A stretch of DNA of 64,000 bases from Verrucomicrobium spinosum DSM 4136 = JCM 18804 (GCF_000172155.1 NZ_ABIZ01000001.1:5551105-5615104), one strand, 5' to 3'; shown: positions 9,097 through 18,203, numbered from the stretch's first letter. Notes: a model not told the origin generated them from the letters alone. Numbers and translations: made by a program.

Positions 9097-9128
9097 GCCT
9101 CCGCCCCCCTCACGGGCGGAGGCTTTTT
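9097..9128 (+). terminator. Rho-independent terminator of dsbD
   Basis: GCCTCCGCCC at 9097-9106 pairs perfectly with GGGCGGAGGC at 9114-9123, with a 7-base loop and a run of five T. It lies 30 bases after the dsbD stop. Confidence 0.9.
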
Positions 9129-9190
9129 GTTGGGGAGAGGGCCAAATTCATGCCCGGGCAGCAGGTCACCCACCACGATACAAAAGAGAA

Positions 9191-9218
9191 AGGTGTGACC
9201 CGTTTCCAGGTCACACCT
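9191..9218 (-). terminator. Terminator of the DUF6600-like gene, possibly bidirectional
   Basis: AGGTGTGACC (9191-9200) pairs perfectly with GGTCACACCT (9209-9218) across an 8-base loop. On the minus strand a T-rich stretch (TTCTCTTTTG) follows, suited to the gene ending at 9251. On the plus strand TTTGGATTTT follows, so it could also back up the dsbD terminator. Confidence 0.8.
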
Positions 9219-9250
9219 CTTTGGATTTTGCTCAGACGAGTTCCCATGCC

Positions 9251-11218
9251 TTACTTGCGCCCTTTTTCCTTCTCCTTCTCCTTGTCCTTGTCATCGTCCT
9301 TGTCACGACCGCGCTTGGCACCTTCACGTCCACCGGCGGGAGGATTGTCTTCCCTGCGCTGAATTTGAGGCTGAGGGCGGGATTCTTCAGTACGGCGCTG
9401 CTGGCTCTGCATCTGCTGACGACGGCCTTCCTCTGCTGCACGGCGGGAGCGCTCTGCGGCTTCACGTTGGCTGTCCTCACTGCGGCGACGGGTGTCCTCC
9501 ATGGCCTTGCGCTGGCCATTCTCCGCTTCACGACGCTGGGTTCCTTCTGCGGCTGCGCGCTGGCGATCTTGAGCCTCCTTTACAGCTCGTTGCTGCTTCT
9601 CCCGTTCCATGTTCCGCGTGCGCTCCTGTGCTTCGTTCTGTTCACGTGCCCGGGATTCCGCGGCCTTGCGGCGTTCCCCTTCCATCCGTTCTTTTGCAGC
9701 CTGCTCACTGCCTTCACGTTCACGCTGCATGCGCACTGCATCATCACGTTTTTTGGCTTCCATGGCAGCCTGACGCTCTTTTTCGCGTTGGGCGTCCATT
9801 TTCATCTTCTCGCCACGCTCTTGATCCATACGATCACGGTCGGCCACCTCCTTTTTCTTGTCAGCGACATCACTTTCCATGGCACGCCGGCGTTGTTCAG
9901 CTTCCATCGCGTCGCGACGTTCCTTCTCACGACGGTCAACCATGGCTGGAGGAGCCCCACCAGGGCGCCCCACCCGTCCATCCTCATCATTGTTACGCTT
10001 GCTCTCCCGGTCATCCATGGCCGTGCCACCGCGCTGTTCACGCAGCTTCTTCTCCTCTTCCAGACGACGGGCTATATCCGCTTGTGATGCTCCACCAGGA
10101 GGAGTCAGGCTTTCATCACGTCTCCCCCCAGGCAACATTCCCGGCCCGGGTCGACGGTCATCACGACTCATATCGCGCCCCTTCTGATCCCGGTCATCAT
10201 TCGCACCGATTCGCCCCTCCCTTTCTCGCCCCCCTACCACCTTTTCTGGCAGCACCTGAGGCCGTGTCCGGTCGCCGTCCTGACGCATGCGTTCACGAAT
10301 GCGCTGGGCCACCGCCGGATCCTTCACTCCGTCCCACCCGCGGTCGATACGTCGTTCGGTCACTCGTTCCTTCACCTTGGCAGGTTCGCGTCGCTCATCG
10401 TCACGAAAGCGGCGGATGTTCGGAGATGCCACGAGGAAATTGTCCCCCTCGCGGTGATTGATCCCGCGTCCGTATTCCTTGGGATCGCGGCGCATGCGAT
10501 CAAAGTCAAAGTCCTCTCTCCGGCGCAGTTTAAGCTCCCTCACTTCCCGCGTGCTGCGCTCGCGCACAAAACCGTATTGCGGCCCGCCAATGTACACGTT
10601 GTTCACGACGGCATCACGGTAGCTGATATGGGTGATGTTGATCGAATTATTGATGATCGTAACGTTTCGCTCATAAGGCATGATTACCGTGCGCAGCCGC
10701 GGCTCGCCAAAATCTCGGTACCTCACAAAATTGTAGCAGGAGGGTCCGATGTCATAATAGTCATCCACCCAGGTGTTGAACCCAATGGAGATCTCAAATC
10801 GAGCCTCTGGCGGCAGAGGAGCCCAGCCTACATACTCCTTGTCCGGGGTGTCGCGCCACGAAACCCACGCTGGAGCCCATTCATACCCTGGCACCCAGAC
10901 CCACCCCACTCCGATCACGCGGGCCCACCGGCCATAGTGGTAAGTAGCCCAGCCAAAGTCTTCGTTGGACACCCAGGTCCAGCCACCATCGGTGTGCGCC
11001 CAAGATCCATCAGAGTAAGGGCGCCACATCGGGTCATCCACAGCCGCATAAGGACGCCAGCAATACCCATAGTCATCCACCCCGATCCATTCACCATAGG
11101 GATCCAGGGATTCGTAGAAGAGTTCAAACGAGACAGTTTCCTGCGCCTGTACAGCACGGGGTGGAAGCGCGACGCACCAGAGGGCGAAGCTTAAGAGGAG
11201 TAACGGAAGTGTTTTCAT
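9251..11218 (-). CDS. Secreted DUF6600-like protein with long charged coiled-coil tail
   Basis: The 655-residue protein starts at the ATG at 11218 with a clear signal peptide (MKTLPLLLLSFALWCVALPP...VQAQE). Residues about 25-140 have repeated aromatic motifs (DPYGEWIGVDDYGYCWRPY, DPMWRPYSDGSWAHTDGGW, GWVWVPGYEWAPAWVSWRD) that match the YXWGxW/DUF6600 envelope-protein pattern. From about residue 280 the rest is extremely rich in Arg, Glu, Gln and Lys with few hydrophobics, as in a long single helix or coiled coil. The N-terminal part may bind the cell wall or outer membrane, and the tail may be a spacer. That is inference. It is monocistronic with a terminator right after it. Confidence 0.8.
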   Translation of the reverse strand: MKTLPLLLLSFALWCVALPPRAVQAQETVSFELFYESLDPYGEWIGVDDYGYCWRPYAAVDDPMWRPYSDGSWAHTDGGWTWVSNEDFGWATYHYGRWARVIGVGWVWVPGYEWAPAWVSWRDTPDKEYVGWAPLPPEARFEISIGFNTWVDDYYDIGPSCYNFVRYRDFGEPRLRTVIMPYERNVTIINNSINITHISYRDAVVNNVYIGGPQYGFVRERSTREVRELKLRRREDFDFDRMRRDPKEYGRGINHREGDNFLVASPNIRRFRDDERREPAKVKERVTERRIDRGWDGVKDPAVAQRIRERMRQDGDRTRPQVLPEKVVGGREREGRIGANDDRDQKGRDMSRDDRRPGPGMLPGGRRDESLTPPGGASQADIARRLEEEKKLREQRGGTAMDDRESKRNNDEDGRVGRPGGAPPAMVDRREKERRDAMEAEQRRRAMESDVADKKKEVADRDRMDQERGEKMKMDAQREKERQAAMEAKKRDDAVRMQREREGSEQAAKERMEGERRKAAESRAREQNEAQERTRNMEREKQQRAVKEAQDRQRAAAEGTQRREAENGQRKAMEDTRRRSEDSQREAAERSRRAAEEGRRQQMQSQQRRTEESRPQPQIQRREDNPPAGGREGAKRGRDKDDDKDKEKEKEKGRK

Positions 11219-11398
11219 GACATTGCAAGGGGGTGTTGGAAAGAAAAGCCTGGACCAGTCCCTGCCCATTCAGACTGGCCTGGTCGCCCTTCTATTCACT
11301 GGATCGCACCCCACTTCCCTACAGGCTGCTTCGAAACCTGCCCTTCGTCGCCGTGACCCGCTGCACGAGCTGGCCAGGCCAGGAGAGGCTCAAAGCGC

Positions 11399-11438
11399 AA
11401 GACCTCCCGGCTGACAACCATGCCAGCCGGGAGGTCTT
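11399..11438 (-). terminator. Strong hairpin terminator after the 11474 gene
   Basis: AAGACCTCCCGGCTG (11399-11413) pairs perfectly over 15 bases with 11424-11438, leaving a 10-base loop. The T tract on the minus strand is short (TTTG). It lies 35 bases downstream of the hypothetical gene's stop and is probably its terminator. Confidence 0.75.
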
Positions 11439-11473
11439 ATCAGAAACGGGTCGATTCAGAGCTGGAAAAGCCC

Positions 11474-12052
11474 CTAGGCAGCAACAGCCTCACTCGACTC
11501 TTCAGTCACGGCTGTGACGGAGCGGTGGGCGAGGGGAATGGCCAACCAGATGGCCTTGGCCATTTTTTCGGTCGTGGTCGCCTCGCGCAGAGCTTTTACC
11601 CCCACGCGACATTTCACCTCGCAGAAATACGTGCTTTGGATGGGAACTTGCAGGCCCATTCGGGTCGTGGGGTTGAGGGCCGCGGGAAAACAGTTGTCCT
11701 CCGGCAAATTGCTCACGTCCTGTCCAGTTTCCATCAGCAGCATCTCACGGAGGCGGGCGTGTACTTGTGCTAGCGTCACCACCAACCGACCTCCCGGCGA
11801 CACCCCCAAGGTGCGCTCTTTCACCGTCCTCAGTCGATTGGCCGTAATTCCGGCATAGTGAGTCGCTTCCACAGCATGAGGCCGGTCCGACGCAACCACC
11901 GCGCTTCGCATGGAGGCCGCGCGACTGCGGCCCTGCGGTGGTTTGGGGAAGATCGCACCTCGCCGATCTCCCGCCAATAGATTCCTTTGTTTCGGGATGA
12001 CGCCGATGTTCGAAGACATGGACGTCCCATTCAGTGATTTCCGCGATTTCAT
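11474..12052 (-). CDS. Conserved hypothetical protein
   Basis: A frame of 192 residues (or 181 from the ATG at 12019, MSSNIGVIPK). The N-terminal 50 residues are basic (RNLLAGDRRGAIFPKPPQGRSR) and the rest is mixed, with LVVTLAQVHARLREMLLMETG and VPIQSTYFCEVKCRVGVKALREA. No signal peptide, membrane segment or known motif is seen. Codon use is like that of the neighbours, and a promoter and terminator flank it, so I take it as real. I cannot assign a function. Confidence 0.6.
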   Translation of the reverse strand: MKSRKSLNGTSMSSNIGVIPKQRNLLAGDRRGAIFPKPPQGRSRAASMRSAVVASDRPHAVEATHYAGITANRLRTVKERTLGVSPGGRLVVTLAQVHARLREMLLMETGQDVSNLPEDNCFPAALNPTTRMGLQVPIQSTYFCEVKCRVGVKALREATTTEKMAKAIWLAIPLAHRSVTAVTEESSEAVAA

Positions 12053-12178
12053 GGGTGTTGGAGTCTTGAGGATTTTCCTACCCGAGCCTGATGTCGGGGC
12101 TTTTTCCGCAATCCGTTTGGAGTACTGAAGCGCACTGTGGATGATCCCTGTTGTCAGAGCAGCGCACCGTTAGAGATA

Positions 12179-12207
12179 ATATTAGGCAAATGCCCTACCC
12201 TCCACAA
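12179..12207 (-). promoter_or_regulatory. Candidate promoter for the 11474-12052 gene
   Basis: On the minus strand TTGTGG (12202-12207) and TAATAT (12179-12184) form a -35/-10 pair with a 17-base spacer. The site lies about 130 bases upstream of the ATG at 12052, in an AT-rich spacer beyond the end of the penicillin-binding protein gene. Confidence 0.35.
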
Positions 12208-12291
12208 GAATAATTTATGCTAATTGCGGCAATTTCTCCAAGCTCCTATTCTTATAGCAATTCAGTTGCCTGAAACTCCCCCTGACCGGGT

Positions 12292-14457
12292 TCATTTGAA
12301 CCATCGAAACAAACGGCCAAAAAAGCCGTCTTTTTTCTCGCGAGGCTCCGTTCGCGTGAAAATTCCCCCTCCGCCGTGCACAGCGCAGGCTGACTGCGGC
12401 ACCATTTCCACCGGGAGGTTATCGGTGTACGCTTGTCCGGCCTGCTGACAGGCTGCTGTGGCGAGTTGCCCGCTCACGCGGCAGAGGGTCACCTCACTGT
12501 CCAAAGCCTCTGCGGCCAGAGCGACGGGCTTGTAATCGAGCGCCACCGCTGACTTCATGACGTCCGCCCAGACAGGGAGCGCCAGCTTCCCGCCATAGCC
12601 GCCAGGGGCAATGGTTTGCGGGCTGTCCAGCCCCACCCAGACACCGCAGGTGATCTCCCCAGTGTAGCCGACGAACCAGGCGTCCTTGTAGTCATTGGTG
12701 GTGCCCGTCTTTCCGCCCGCTTTTTCCTTGAACCCATACTCATTACGGGCCGGGGCTCCTGTGCCCTGGTCCATCACCTTCTCCATCAGGCGCCGCGTGG
12801 CATTGGCGATGTAGTGGGGCATGGCGATCGCTTCCAACACCGGCGTGGAGTAGATCACCTCCCCTTCGGAGTCGGAGATCCGCTCAATGAGAAACGGCCG
12901 TCTTCTCACCCCTTGATTGGCAAAGACACTCATCGCGCTGGTGAGCGACTTCAGGCTGGTGCCCATATTCCCGATGTAGATCTGGGGCGTGATCACTTGC
13001 GGCTCTCCCAAGCCGGAGTCCCTCAGGAGCGCCAGCACATTCTCCATGCCAGCATAGTTTCCCACCCGCACCGTCATGGCATTGCGACTGCGAACGAGGC
13101 CGACGGATGCGGGCTGCCATCCCAGAAATTTTCCATCTGAGTTGCCCGGGCTCCAGTTTGTGTCGGTGTCTTGCAGTTCACCGGGGCGGATCGGTGCATC
13201 TTCCACCAGGGTGCCGGGAAGCAGTCCCTGTTGAAAAGCGGCAGCGTAGATGAAGGGTTTGACCGTCGAGCCAATGGGCCGGGACCCTTGCAGCGCCCGG
13301 TCAAACCGACTTTGGGTGTAGTCCCGCCCCCCCACGACCGCCAGGATCCCGCCAGTGTGATTGTTCACCGCCAGCACCGCGCCCTGCAGATAGGGCACGG
13401 ATTGAGGTTCCGTCGCACCATCCCAAGCGGCATCAAACTGGGCTTTGGTCTGGTGACTGTAGCCACGTTGCTTTTCCACCTCCCTCAGCCGCTTCTCCAG
13501 GGAAGCTTCGGCCGCTGCCTGAATGTCCTTGTCCAGAGTGGTGTGGATCACCAATCCGCCATCTTCCACGTCCTGGTCATTGAGAATCAATTCCAGATCG
13601 CGACGCACCGCCTCCATCATGTAGTTGTCCTGGGAACGGATCACGGGCAATGCCGCCACCACGATATCCTCCTTCATGGCCGCATCAGCCTCCTCCTCGC
13701 TGATGGCATGGGTGGCGACCATTCGCTTCAGCACATCGTCTCGCTCCTTGAGGGCTCCTTTCCAATTTCGAAAAGGAGAAAAGCGGTTGGGGCTGCGGAT
13801 GATGCCTGCCAGCATCGCGGACTCCCCAGGCGTCAGCTCGGAGGCCGACTTGGCAAAGTAGGCCTTGCTCGCACGTTCGATTCCATAGAGCCCGCTGCCG
13901 AAGAAGATGCGGTTCACGTAGAGCTCAAGGATCTCTTCCTTCGACTTCTCGGCCTCAATACGCCTTGCGAGCATCACCTCCACCAGTTTGCGATTGAGGG
14001 TCTTCGCGTTCAGCCCGTCAAAGCTGTTGCGGGCGAGCTGCATGGTGATCGTACTCGCCCCTTGCACGGCCCGCTTGTCCTTGAGGTTGCGCACCGCCGC
14101 CCGCAGCACCCCTATGTAATCCACCCCACCATGGTCGTAGAAGCGGGCATCCTCCCGGGCCAGCAGCGCCTTGATAAAAAATGGCGATACCTTGGCAAAG
14201 GGCACCACCACGCGATTCTCGCCATGCAGCTTTCCGAGCTCCCGCCCTTTCACATCCAGCACCACCGAGCGCTGCGGCATCTCCCCCAGCTTGGCGATGT
14301 CATACTGCCGCGCCATCTGGCCAAACACAACCAGCACCGTGGTGCCAGCAGCAGCCCCCAGCAGCAGCACAATCAATCCCAGTCGGGTGAAAATTCGGCG
14401 AATACGATGGCGTGGAGCTTTAATCGGCTCGGGAGTCGGCAGAGCGGGATCGGTCAT
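12292..14457 (-). CDS. Class A penicillin-binding protein (PBP1A family)
   Basis: A bifunctional peptidoglycan glycosyltransferase/transpeptidase of 721 residues from the ATG at 14457. One N-terminal membrane helix (IFTRLGLIVLLLGAAAGTTV) anchors it. The GT51 domain carries EDARFYDHGGVDYIGVLRA (with the catalytic Glu) and GASTITMQLARN. The transpeptidase domain has GSTVKPF (S-x-x-K, nucleophile Ser), SRNAMTVR (S-x-N) and KTGTTNDYKDAWFVG (KTG). All catalytic motifs are intact. The gene is divergent from nadC, with about 195 bases between the two starts. Confidence 0.95.
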   Translation of the reverse strand: MTDPALPTPEPIKAPRHRIRRIFTRLGLIVLLLGAAAGTTVLVVFGQMARQYDIAKLGEMPQRSVVLDVKGRELGKLHGENRVVVPFAKVSPFFIKALLAREDARFYDHGGVDYIGVLRAAVRNLKDKRAVQGASTITMQLARNSFDGLNAKTLNRKLVEVMLARRIEAEKSKEEILELYVNRIFFGSGLYGIERASKAYFAKSASELTPGESAMLAGIIRSPNRFSPFRNWKGALKERDDVLKRMVATHAISEEEADAAMKEDIVVAALPVIRSQDNYMMEAVRRDLELILNDQDVEDGGLVIHTTLDKDIQAAAEASLEKRLREVEKQRGYSHQTKAQFDAAWDGATEPQSVPYLQGAVLAVNNHTGGILAVVGGRDYTQSRFDRALQGSRPIGSTVKPFIYAAAFQQGLLPGTLVEDAPIRPGELQDTDTNWSPGNSDGKFLGWQPASVGLVRSRNAMTVRVGNYAGMENVLALLRDSGLGEPQVITPQIYIGNMGTSLKSLTSAMSVFANQGVRRRPFLIERISDSEGEVIYSTPVLEAIAMPHYIANATRRLMEKVMDQGTGAPARNEYGFKEKAGGKTGTTNDYKDAWFVGYTGEITCGVWVGLDSPQTIAPGGYGGKLALPVWADVMKSAVALDYKPVALAAEALDSEVTLCRVSGQLATAACQQAGQAYTDNLPVEMVPQSACAVHGGGGIFTRTEPREKKDGFFGRLFRWFK

Positions 14458-14652
14458 GCGGGATGGGATTGGAGTTCCTCTCACCTGTGCTTCCACCAAA
14501 TGCAAGCCGTGCGAACGGCGCGTGAATTCTCTGTGAAATGGCGTAGAAAATCAAATGTAACGGCACGCATCTGGAGCATGGAGGAATCCAAAAGCGGAAT
14601 CGGACTTTCCTTGCAGAGTGAGCGTTGCCGTTTGAAGTATCCCCTCCTCCCC

Positions 14653-15180
14653 ATGTCTGACACCTTTCTGCCCGAATCCGCTGTCACCCTCGTTCAAGCC
14701 GCGCTGCTGGAGGATGTGGGCAGCGGAGACCTCACGTCCGAGTTCTTCGTTCCAGAGAACAGCGTGACCAAGGCGAGGATCTTCGCCAAAGAAGGCGGCG
14801 TCACTGCGGGAGCGGATGTCGCCCGCTATGTGTTCGAAGCGGTGGATCCTACCCTCTCAGTGCATCTGGAGCGACACGATGGGGTTCCTTTTGAACCCGG
14901 AGACACCATCCTTCAGGTGGCAGGCCGCACGCGCAGCATCCTTACGGCCGAACGCACCTCTCTCAATTTTCTGCAACGCCTCTGCGGCATCGCGACTCAA
15001 ACACGCCGCCATGTAGAAGCCGTGCGCCCGCACCCGGTCAAGATCCTGGATACCCGGAAGACCACTCCTGGCTGGCGACTGCTGGAAAAACATGCCGTCA
15101 AATGTGGGGGCGGTACGAACCACCGCATTGGACTGTATGACATGGTGATGGTCAAAGACAACCACCTTCTGGGCAGATGA
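14653..15180 (+). CDS. nadC: Nicotinate-nucleotide pyrophosphorylase, N-terminal part (frameshifted nadC)
   Basis: Residues 1-175 read as the first two thirds of NadC (quinolinate phosphoribosyltransferase): LVQAALLEDVGSGDLTSEF, the beta-barrel entry LDTRKTTPGWR, KHAVKCGGGTNHRIGLYDMVMVKDNH. The frame then meets TGA right after the KDNHLLG motif. The remaining C-terminal third is in another frame (next entry). Adding one G in the GGG run at 15171-15173 would restore a continuous protein of about 285 residues, close to the family's usual ~280-290. The ATGA overlap (15177-15180) might let a ribosome restart on the second part. Confidence 0.75.
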   Translation: MSDTFLPESAVTLVQAALLEDVGSGDLTSEFFVPENSVTKARIFAKEGGVTAGADVARYVFEAVDPTLSVHLERHDGVPFEPGDTILQVAGRTRSILTAERTSLNFLQRLCGIATQTRRHVEAVRPHPVKILDTRKTTPGWRLLEKHAVKCGGGTNHRIGLYDMVMVKDNHLLGR

Positions 15181-15506
15181 TCGTCAGGAAGACTTACAGG
15201 GCAGCCATTCGCGCCGTGCACCAGAAGCATCCCCGGGTACGCATCGAGCTGGAAGCTGACACTCTGGAACAGGTGGAACGCTTCCTGAAGCTCGAAGGCG
15301 TGGACGTGATCCTGCTGGACAACATGCCACCAGACGTGATCCGCGAGGCCGTGTCCCTGGTGAATAAACGTGTTTTACTGGAGGCCAGCGGAGGCATCAC
15401 CCTCGACACCCTGCCGCAGTATGCCGCCACCGGCGTGGATGCAATATCCATCGGTGCCCTGACGCACACCGTTCGGGCGCTCGACCTCTCCCTGGAACTT
15501 CTGTGA
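15177..15506 (+). CDS. nadC: Nicotinate-nucleotide pyrophosphorylase, C-terminal part (frameshifted nadC)
   Basis: These 109 residues form the C-terminal part of NadC: RVRIELEADTLEQVERFL, VDVILLDNMPPDVIREAV, LLEASGGITLDTLPQYAATGVDAISIGALTHTVRALDLSLEL. These strands complete the phosphate-binding side of the alpha/beta barrel. Alone it is not expected to be active. Its ATG overlaps the TGA of the upstream part, with no Shine-Dalgarno upstream. Either the gene is a pseudogene, or the assembly misses one base, or the ribosome shifts frame or restarts. Confidence 0.75.
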   Translation: MIVRKTYRAAIRAVHQKHPRVRIELEADTLEQVERFLKLEGVDVILLDNMPPDVIREAVSLVNKRVLLEASGGITLDTLPQYAATGVDAISIGALTHTVRALDLSLELL

Positions 15507-15513
15507 TGACGGA

Positions 15514-16671
15514 CTAGGGCGATTCCCATGGGATGATCTTGTTCCCGGTCGGCGGTTCTGCCTCCACCCCGGGTTCCAGATACCATTTCTTGGTGGCGGC
15601 CCCCATGATCAGGATGTTGTCCTTCACGATCACGTCTGTGGGCTTCTCAAACTTCGAACCTCCTGCCGTGGCCAGCACCATGTGGGTGGCATTGCCGTTA
15701 CGTCGAGCATCCAGATAGTTGCCCTCAATCACGACACCATGCGAGGCATTGACCACGAGAATGACGCCGTTGTTTTGCAGGGTTGACGCGGTCACCACCG
15801 TGTTGCCTTTCAGGAGGACTTCTGCCGAGCGGTCCTCCACGTGCAACGCCTCCGCTCCGTAGTTCTCTATGCGACAGTTCTGGACTGTCGCCTTCTGAAC
15901 GTTGGCGAAACCCACCGCAAATCCACCGGAGGCGTTCTTGCTACGATTGTCACGAAACACACAATCGCGCACAACGATGTCACGCATCGTGCCGTTGGGA
16001 GCGTTGAACTCCAAATCGGAAGATTCATTCTCCGCGAACTTGGAGTTGCTCACCAAGATGCCTTCAACCTTCCCTTTGGCTTGATTGGACTGGAAGAGAC
16101 CGTAGGTGCAGCCGCGGATTTCCACCCCATCTATTTCTAGCCGGGTCAATTCTCCACCCCCGACTTGAAGGCCATGGCAGTAAGTTCCCGGATAGGCGGC
16201 TGAGTTTCCGAGGAATCGGCATCCCCTCAGGGTCAACCCCTGCACCTTGCCCACCACCGGCATGATGACCAGAGGGAAGGCCCCTCGACGCTCGATAGTG
16301 ATGCCTTCCAACACCACCCCACTTTGGGGTCGCAAGAATTCCCGGTATTCCTTTTCGCCCCCTTCAGAGACCAGGGCAAATACCGACTTCCCCCCTTGAC
16401 CCAGGATGGTGACTCCAGCTGGCACCGTAAGCCCCGCCTTTCCCAACATCACCCGGTACTCCCCGGGCGGCACCAGGAGGGTGTCTCCCGGCTGTAGGGC
16501 GCTCAACACCCGGGCCAGCGGATCCCGGAGGTCCGCAGAACTGACTCCCGCGACCTGACCCGATATCTCGGCAAAGTTCACCGTCCGTGCTTCTGCCGCC
16601 ACCGGCACCATTCCAAGTGCCAGGCAGAATAACCAAAACCACCGCTTGAAGAAAAGAGGAGCCAACAACAT
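15514..16671 (-). CDS. Secreted right-handed parallel beta-helix protein
   Basis: The 385-residue protein has a hydrophobic signal (FKRWFWLFCLALGMVPVAAEA) and then repeated turns with alternating hydrophobic strands and Asn/Gly-rich turns (VEGILVSNSKFAENESSDLEF, DIVVRDCVFRDNRSKNAS, KATVQNCRIENYGAEALHV). An early stretch (LSALQPGDTLLVPPGEYRVM) is the typical opening of the pectate-lyase-like helix family. Such proteins bind or cleave polysaccharides outside the cell, but no catalytic residues can be named. Its 3' end meets that of nadC from the opposite strand. Confidence 0.8.
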   Translation of the reverse strand: MLLAPLFFKRWFWLFCLALGMVPVAAEARTVNFAEISGQVAGVSSADLRDPLARVLSALQPGDTLLVPPGEYRVMLGKAGLTVPAGVTILGQGGKSVFALVSEGGEKEYREFLRPQSGVVLEGITIERRGAFPLVIMPVVGKVQGLTLRGCRFLGNSAAYPGTYCHGLQVGGGELTRLEIDGVEIRGCTYGLFQSNQAKGKVEGILVSNSKFAENESSDLEFNAPNGTMRDIVVRDCVFRDNRSKNASGGFAVGFANVQKATVQNCRIENYGAEALHVEDRSAEVLLKGNTVVTASTLQNNGVILVVNASHGVVIEGNYLDARRNGNATHMVLATAGGSKFEKPTDVIVKDNILIMGAATKKWYLEPGVEAEPPTGNKIIPWESP

Positions 16672-16730
16672 GGGCGAGAGGAGAGTGATACGAAAGCCCT
16701 CCCTCGCTCTTGCAGCAGGCGCAGTCAGTC

Positions 16731-17237
16731 CTACTTGACGCGTTCCCGCGCAGACATGCGGAGCCGGCCCACCTGATCACGTGTAAAGGTGAACTTCTCC
16801 CGGACGGTCTGAGACTTCTCGCTGCTGCCGTACTCCACCCGCACCATGACGACAAACGGTGCGCTGACGATCTTTTGCACGCGGAACACCGGCTCCGCCT
16901 TCGGCCGGAGAAAACAGTACAAGGGCAGGTGTGGCCGGTCCGCGTTCCAGAGCCAGCGTGCCAGGGGAAAGTCAGGCACCTCGGAGAGCGCCACCATCAG
17001 TTCACGTACCATGGCCTCCCCATATTCCCGCCCAAGTTTCCCTGCCGCCCGACGGCTTCTCAGGTGTTCCATCCAGGCAGCCACGGGATTCTGATGCACC
17101 TCCTCCATCTCCTCTATAAGCTGGAGAGCGTGTTCGCTCATGGCTTGACGAAAAGCTTCCCGCGAAAGATCCCCGCGATCAAAGGCGGCAAAGATCTGGC
17201 GTGGAGTTTGCAACGAGGCTGACGGAAGCGACGACAC
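16731..17237 (-). CDS. Conserved hypothetical protein
   Basis: The conserved-looking part runs from about a GTG at 17237 (VSSLPSASLQTPRQIFAAFDRGD), 168 residues; the frame is open up to 17366 but would then overlap the methyltransferase gene on the other strand. It is mostly helical, with an acidic helix (ALQLIEEMEEVHQNPVAAWM) and a C-terminal beta-rich part (FVVMVRVEYGSSEKSQTVREKF). No known domain is recognised. The start is uncertain. Confidence 0.5.
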   Translation of the reverse strand: MSSLPSASLQTPRQIFAAFDRGDLSREAFRQAMSEHALQLIEEMEEVHQNPVAAWMEHLRSRRAAGKLGREYGEAMVRELMVALSEVPDFPLARWLWNADRPHLPLYCFLRPKAEPVFRVQKIVSAPFVVMVRVEYGSSEKSQTVREKFTFTRDQVGRLRMSARERVK

Positions 17238-17371
17238 GTGACTGATACGTTGACGAGAGATTTCCCGGCCGCAAGTGCGGGGCGTTGCTTCCTGTACACA
17301 GCAGGTTCTACGGTTGAACTGGGGGCCGGCCCCCGCCATGATACGTGACCGATCCGCTCCCGACACCTGAC

Positions 17372-18166
17372 ATGACTCTCGCCGACTGGTACGACACCCC
17401 CTTTTACTACGACATCATCTTCGACCAGGACACGGACAAAGAAGTCGCCTTCCTGGAGACGATGATGCAGCGTCACGGTGGAAAAGCAGGCAACAAACCC
17501 CTCCGCGTCCTGGAACCCGCATGCGGATCTGGCCGGCTCATGGCGGCGCTCGCCCTACGCGGCCATGGGGTGTGGGGCTTTGACTTGAACGAAAACATGA
17601 CGGCCTACACCCGACAGCGGCTGGAGAGCCTGAACTCCCCAGGCACGGTGTGGGAGGATCGAATGGAAGACTTCACCCTTCCTCGAAAAGCAAAGACGAA
17701 GTTCGACCTGGCCCATTGTCTGGTGAGCACCTTCAAGTACGTGATGGAGGAAGCGGGCGCCGCATCACACCTGCAGCGGGTGGCCGACAGCCTCCGCCCA
17801 GGCGGTCTGTATGTGCTGGGCCTTCATCTCACCGACTACGATGATCCCAATGAACAGCACGAGCGGTGGGCAGGAAATCGGGATGGCGTGCGGGTCATCT
17901 GCAACACCCATACCTGGCCGCCAGACCGCAAAACGCGCAAGGAGAAGCTGCGCACCCGGCTTCACATCACTCAGGACGGTCGGACCAGGATTCAGGAAAC
18001 GCGCTGGGAGTTCCGCACCTACAATGCCCGCCAGGTGAAAGCCCTGCTGCGCAAGGTCCCCCAGTTCACCTGTGTGGCCTGCCACGACTTCCACTACGAT
18101 GCCGAAGACCTCCGAAAGCTCGACGACAGCTATGCCGATATCGTGCTGGTTTTGCGACGCAATTGA
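17372..18166 (+). CDS. Class I SAM-dependent methyltransferase
   Basis: The 264-residue protein (ATG at 17372; an in-frame GTG at 17345 is possible) carries the class I Rossmann fold: VLEPACGSGRLMAAL (motif I, SAM-binding), VWGFDLNENMTAY (motif II) and an acidic loop FDLAHCLVSTFKYVMEEA (motif IV). The middle strand GLYVLGLHLTDYD follows. It is soluble and cytoplasmic. The acceptor substrate is unknown. A short lipoprotein gene follows after about 40 bases. Confidence 0.85.
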   Translation: MTLADWYDTPFYYDIIFDQDTDKEVAFLETMMQRHGGKAGNKPLRVLEPACGSGRLMAALALRGHGVWGFDLNENMTAYTRQRLESLNSPGTVWEDRMEDFTLPRKAKTKFDLAHCLVSTFKYVMEEAGAASHLQRVADSLRPGGLYVLGLHLTDYDDPNEQHERWAGNRDGVRVICNTHTWPPDRKTRKEKLRTRLHITQDGRTRIQETRWEFRTYNARQVKALLRKVPQFTCVACHDFHYDAEDLRKLDDSYADIVLVLRRN

Positions 18167-18203
18167 CTTGCGAACGATCCTCAGAAGTGAATACCTTGGC
18201 GTC

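Noticed and set aside
12311-12335. Hairpin-plus-T stretch (ACGGC...GCCGT, T run) resembling a terminator
   Set aside because: It lies within the coding end of the penicillin-binding protein (FFGRLFRWFK) and on the strand opposite to its transcription, with no plus-strand gene just before it.
13171-14650. Plus-strand frame opposite the penicillin-binding protein and continuous with nadC
   Set aside because: Only the part from 14653 encodes NadC. The earlier part is antisense to the PBP1A gene.
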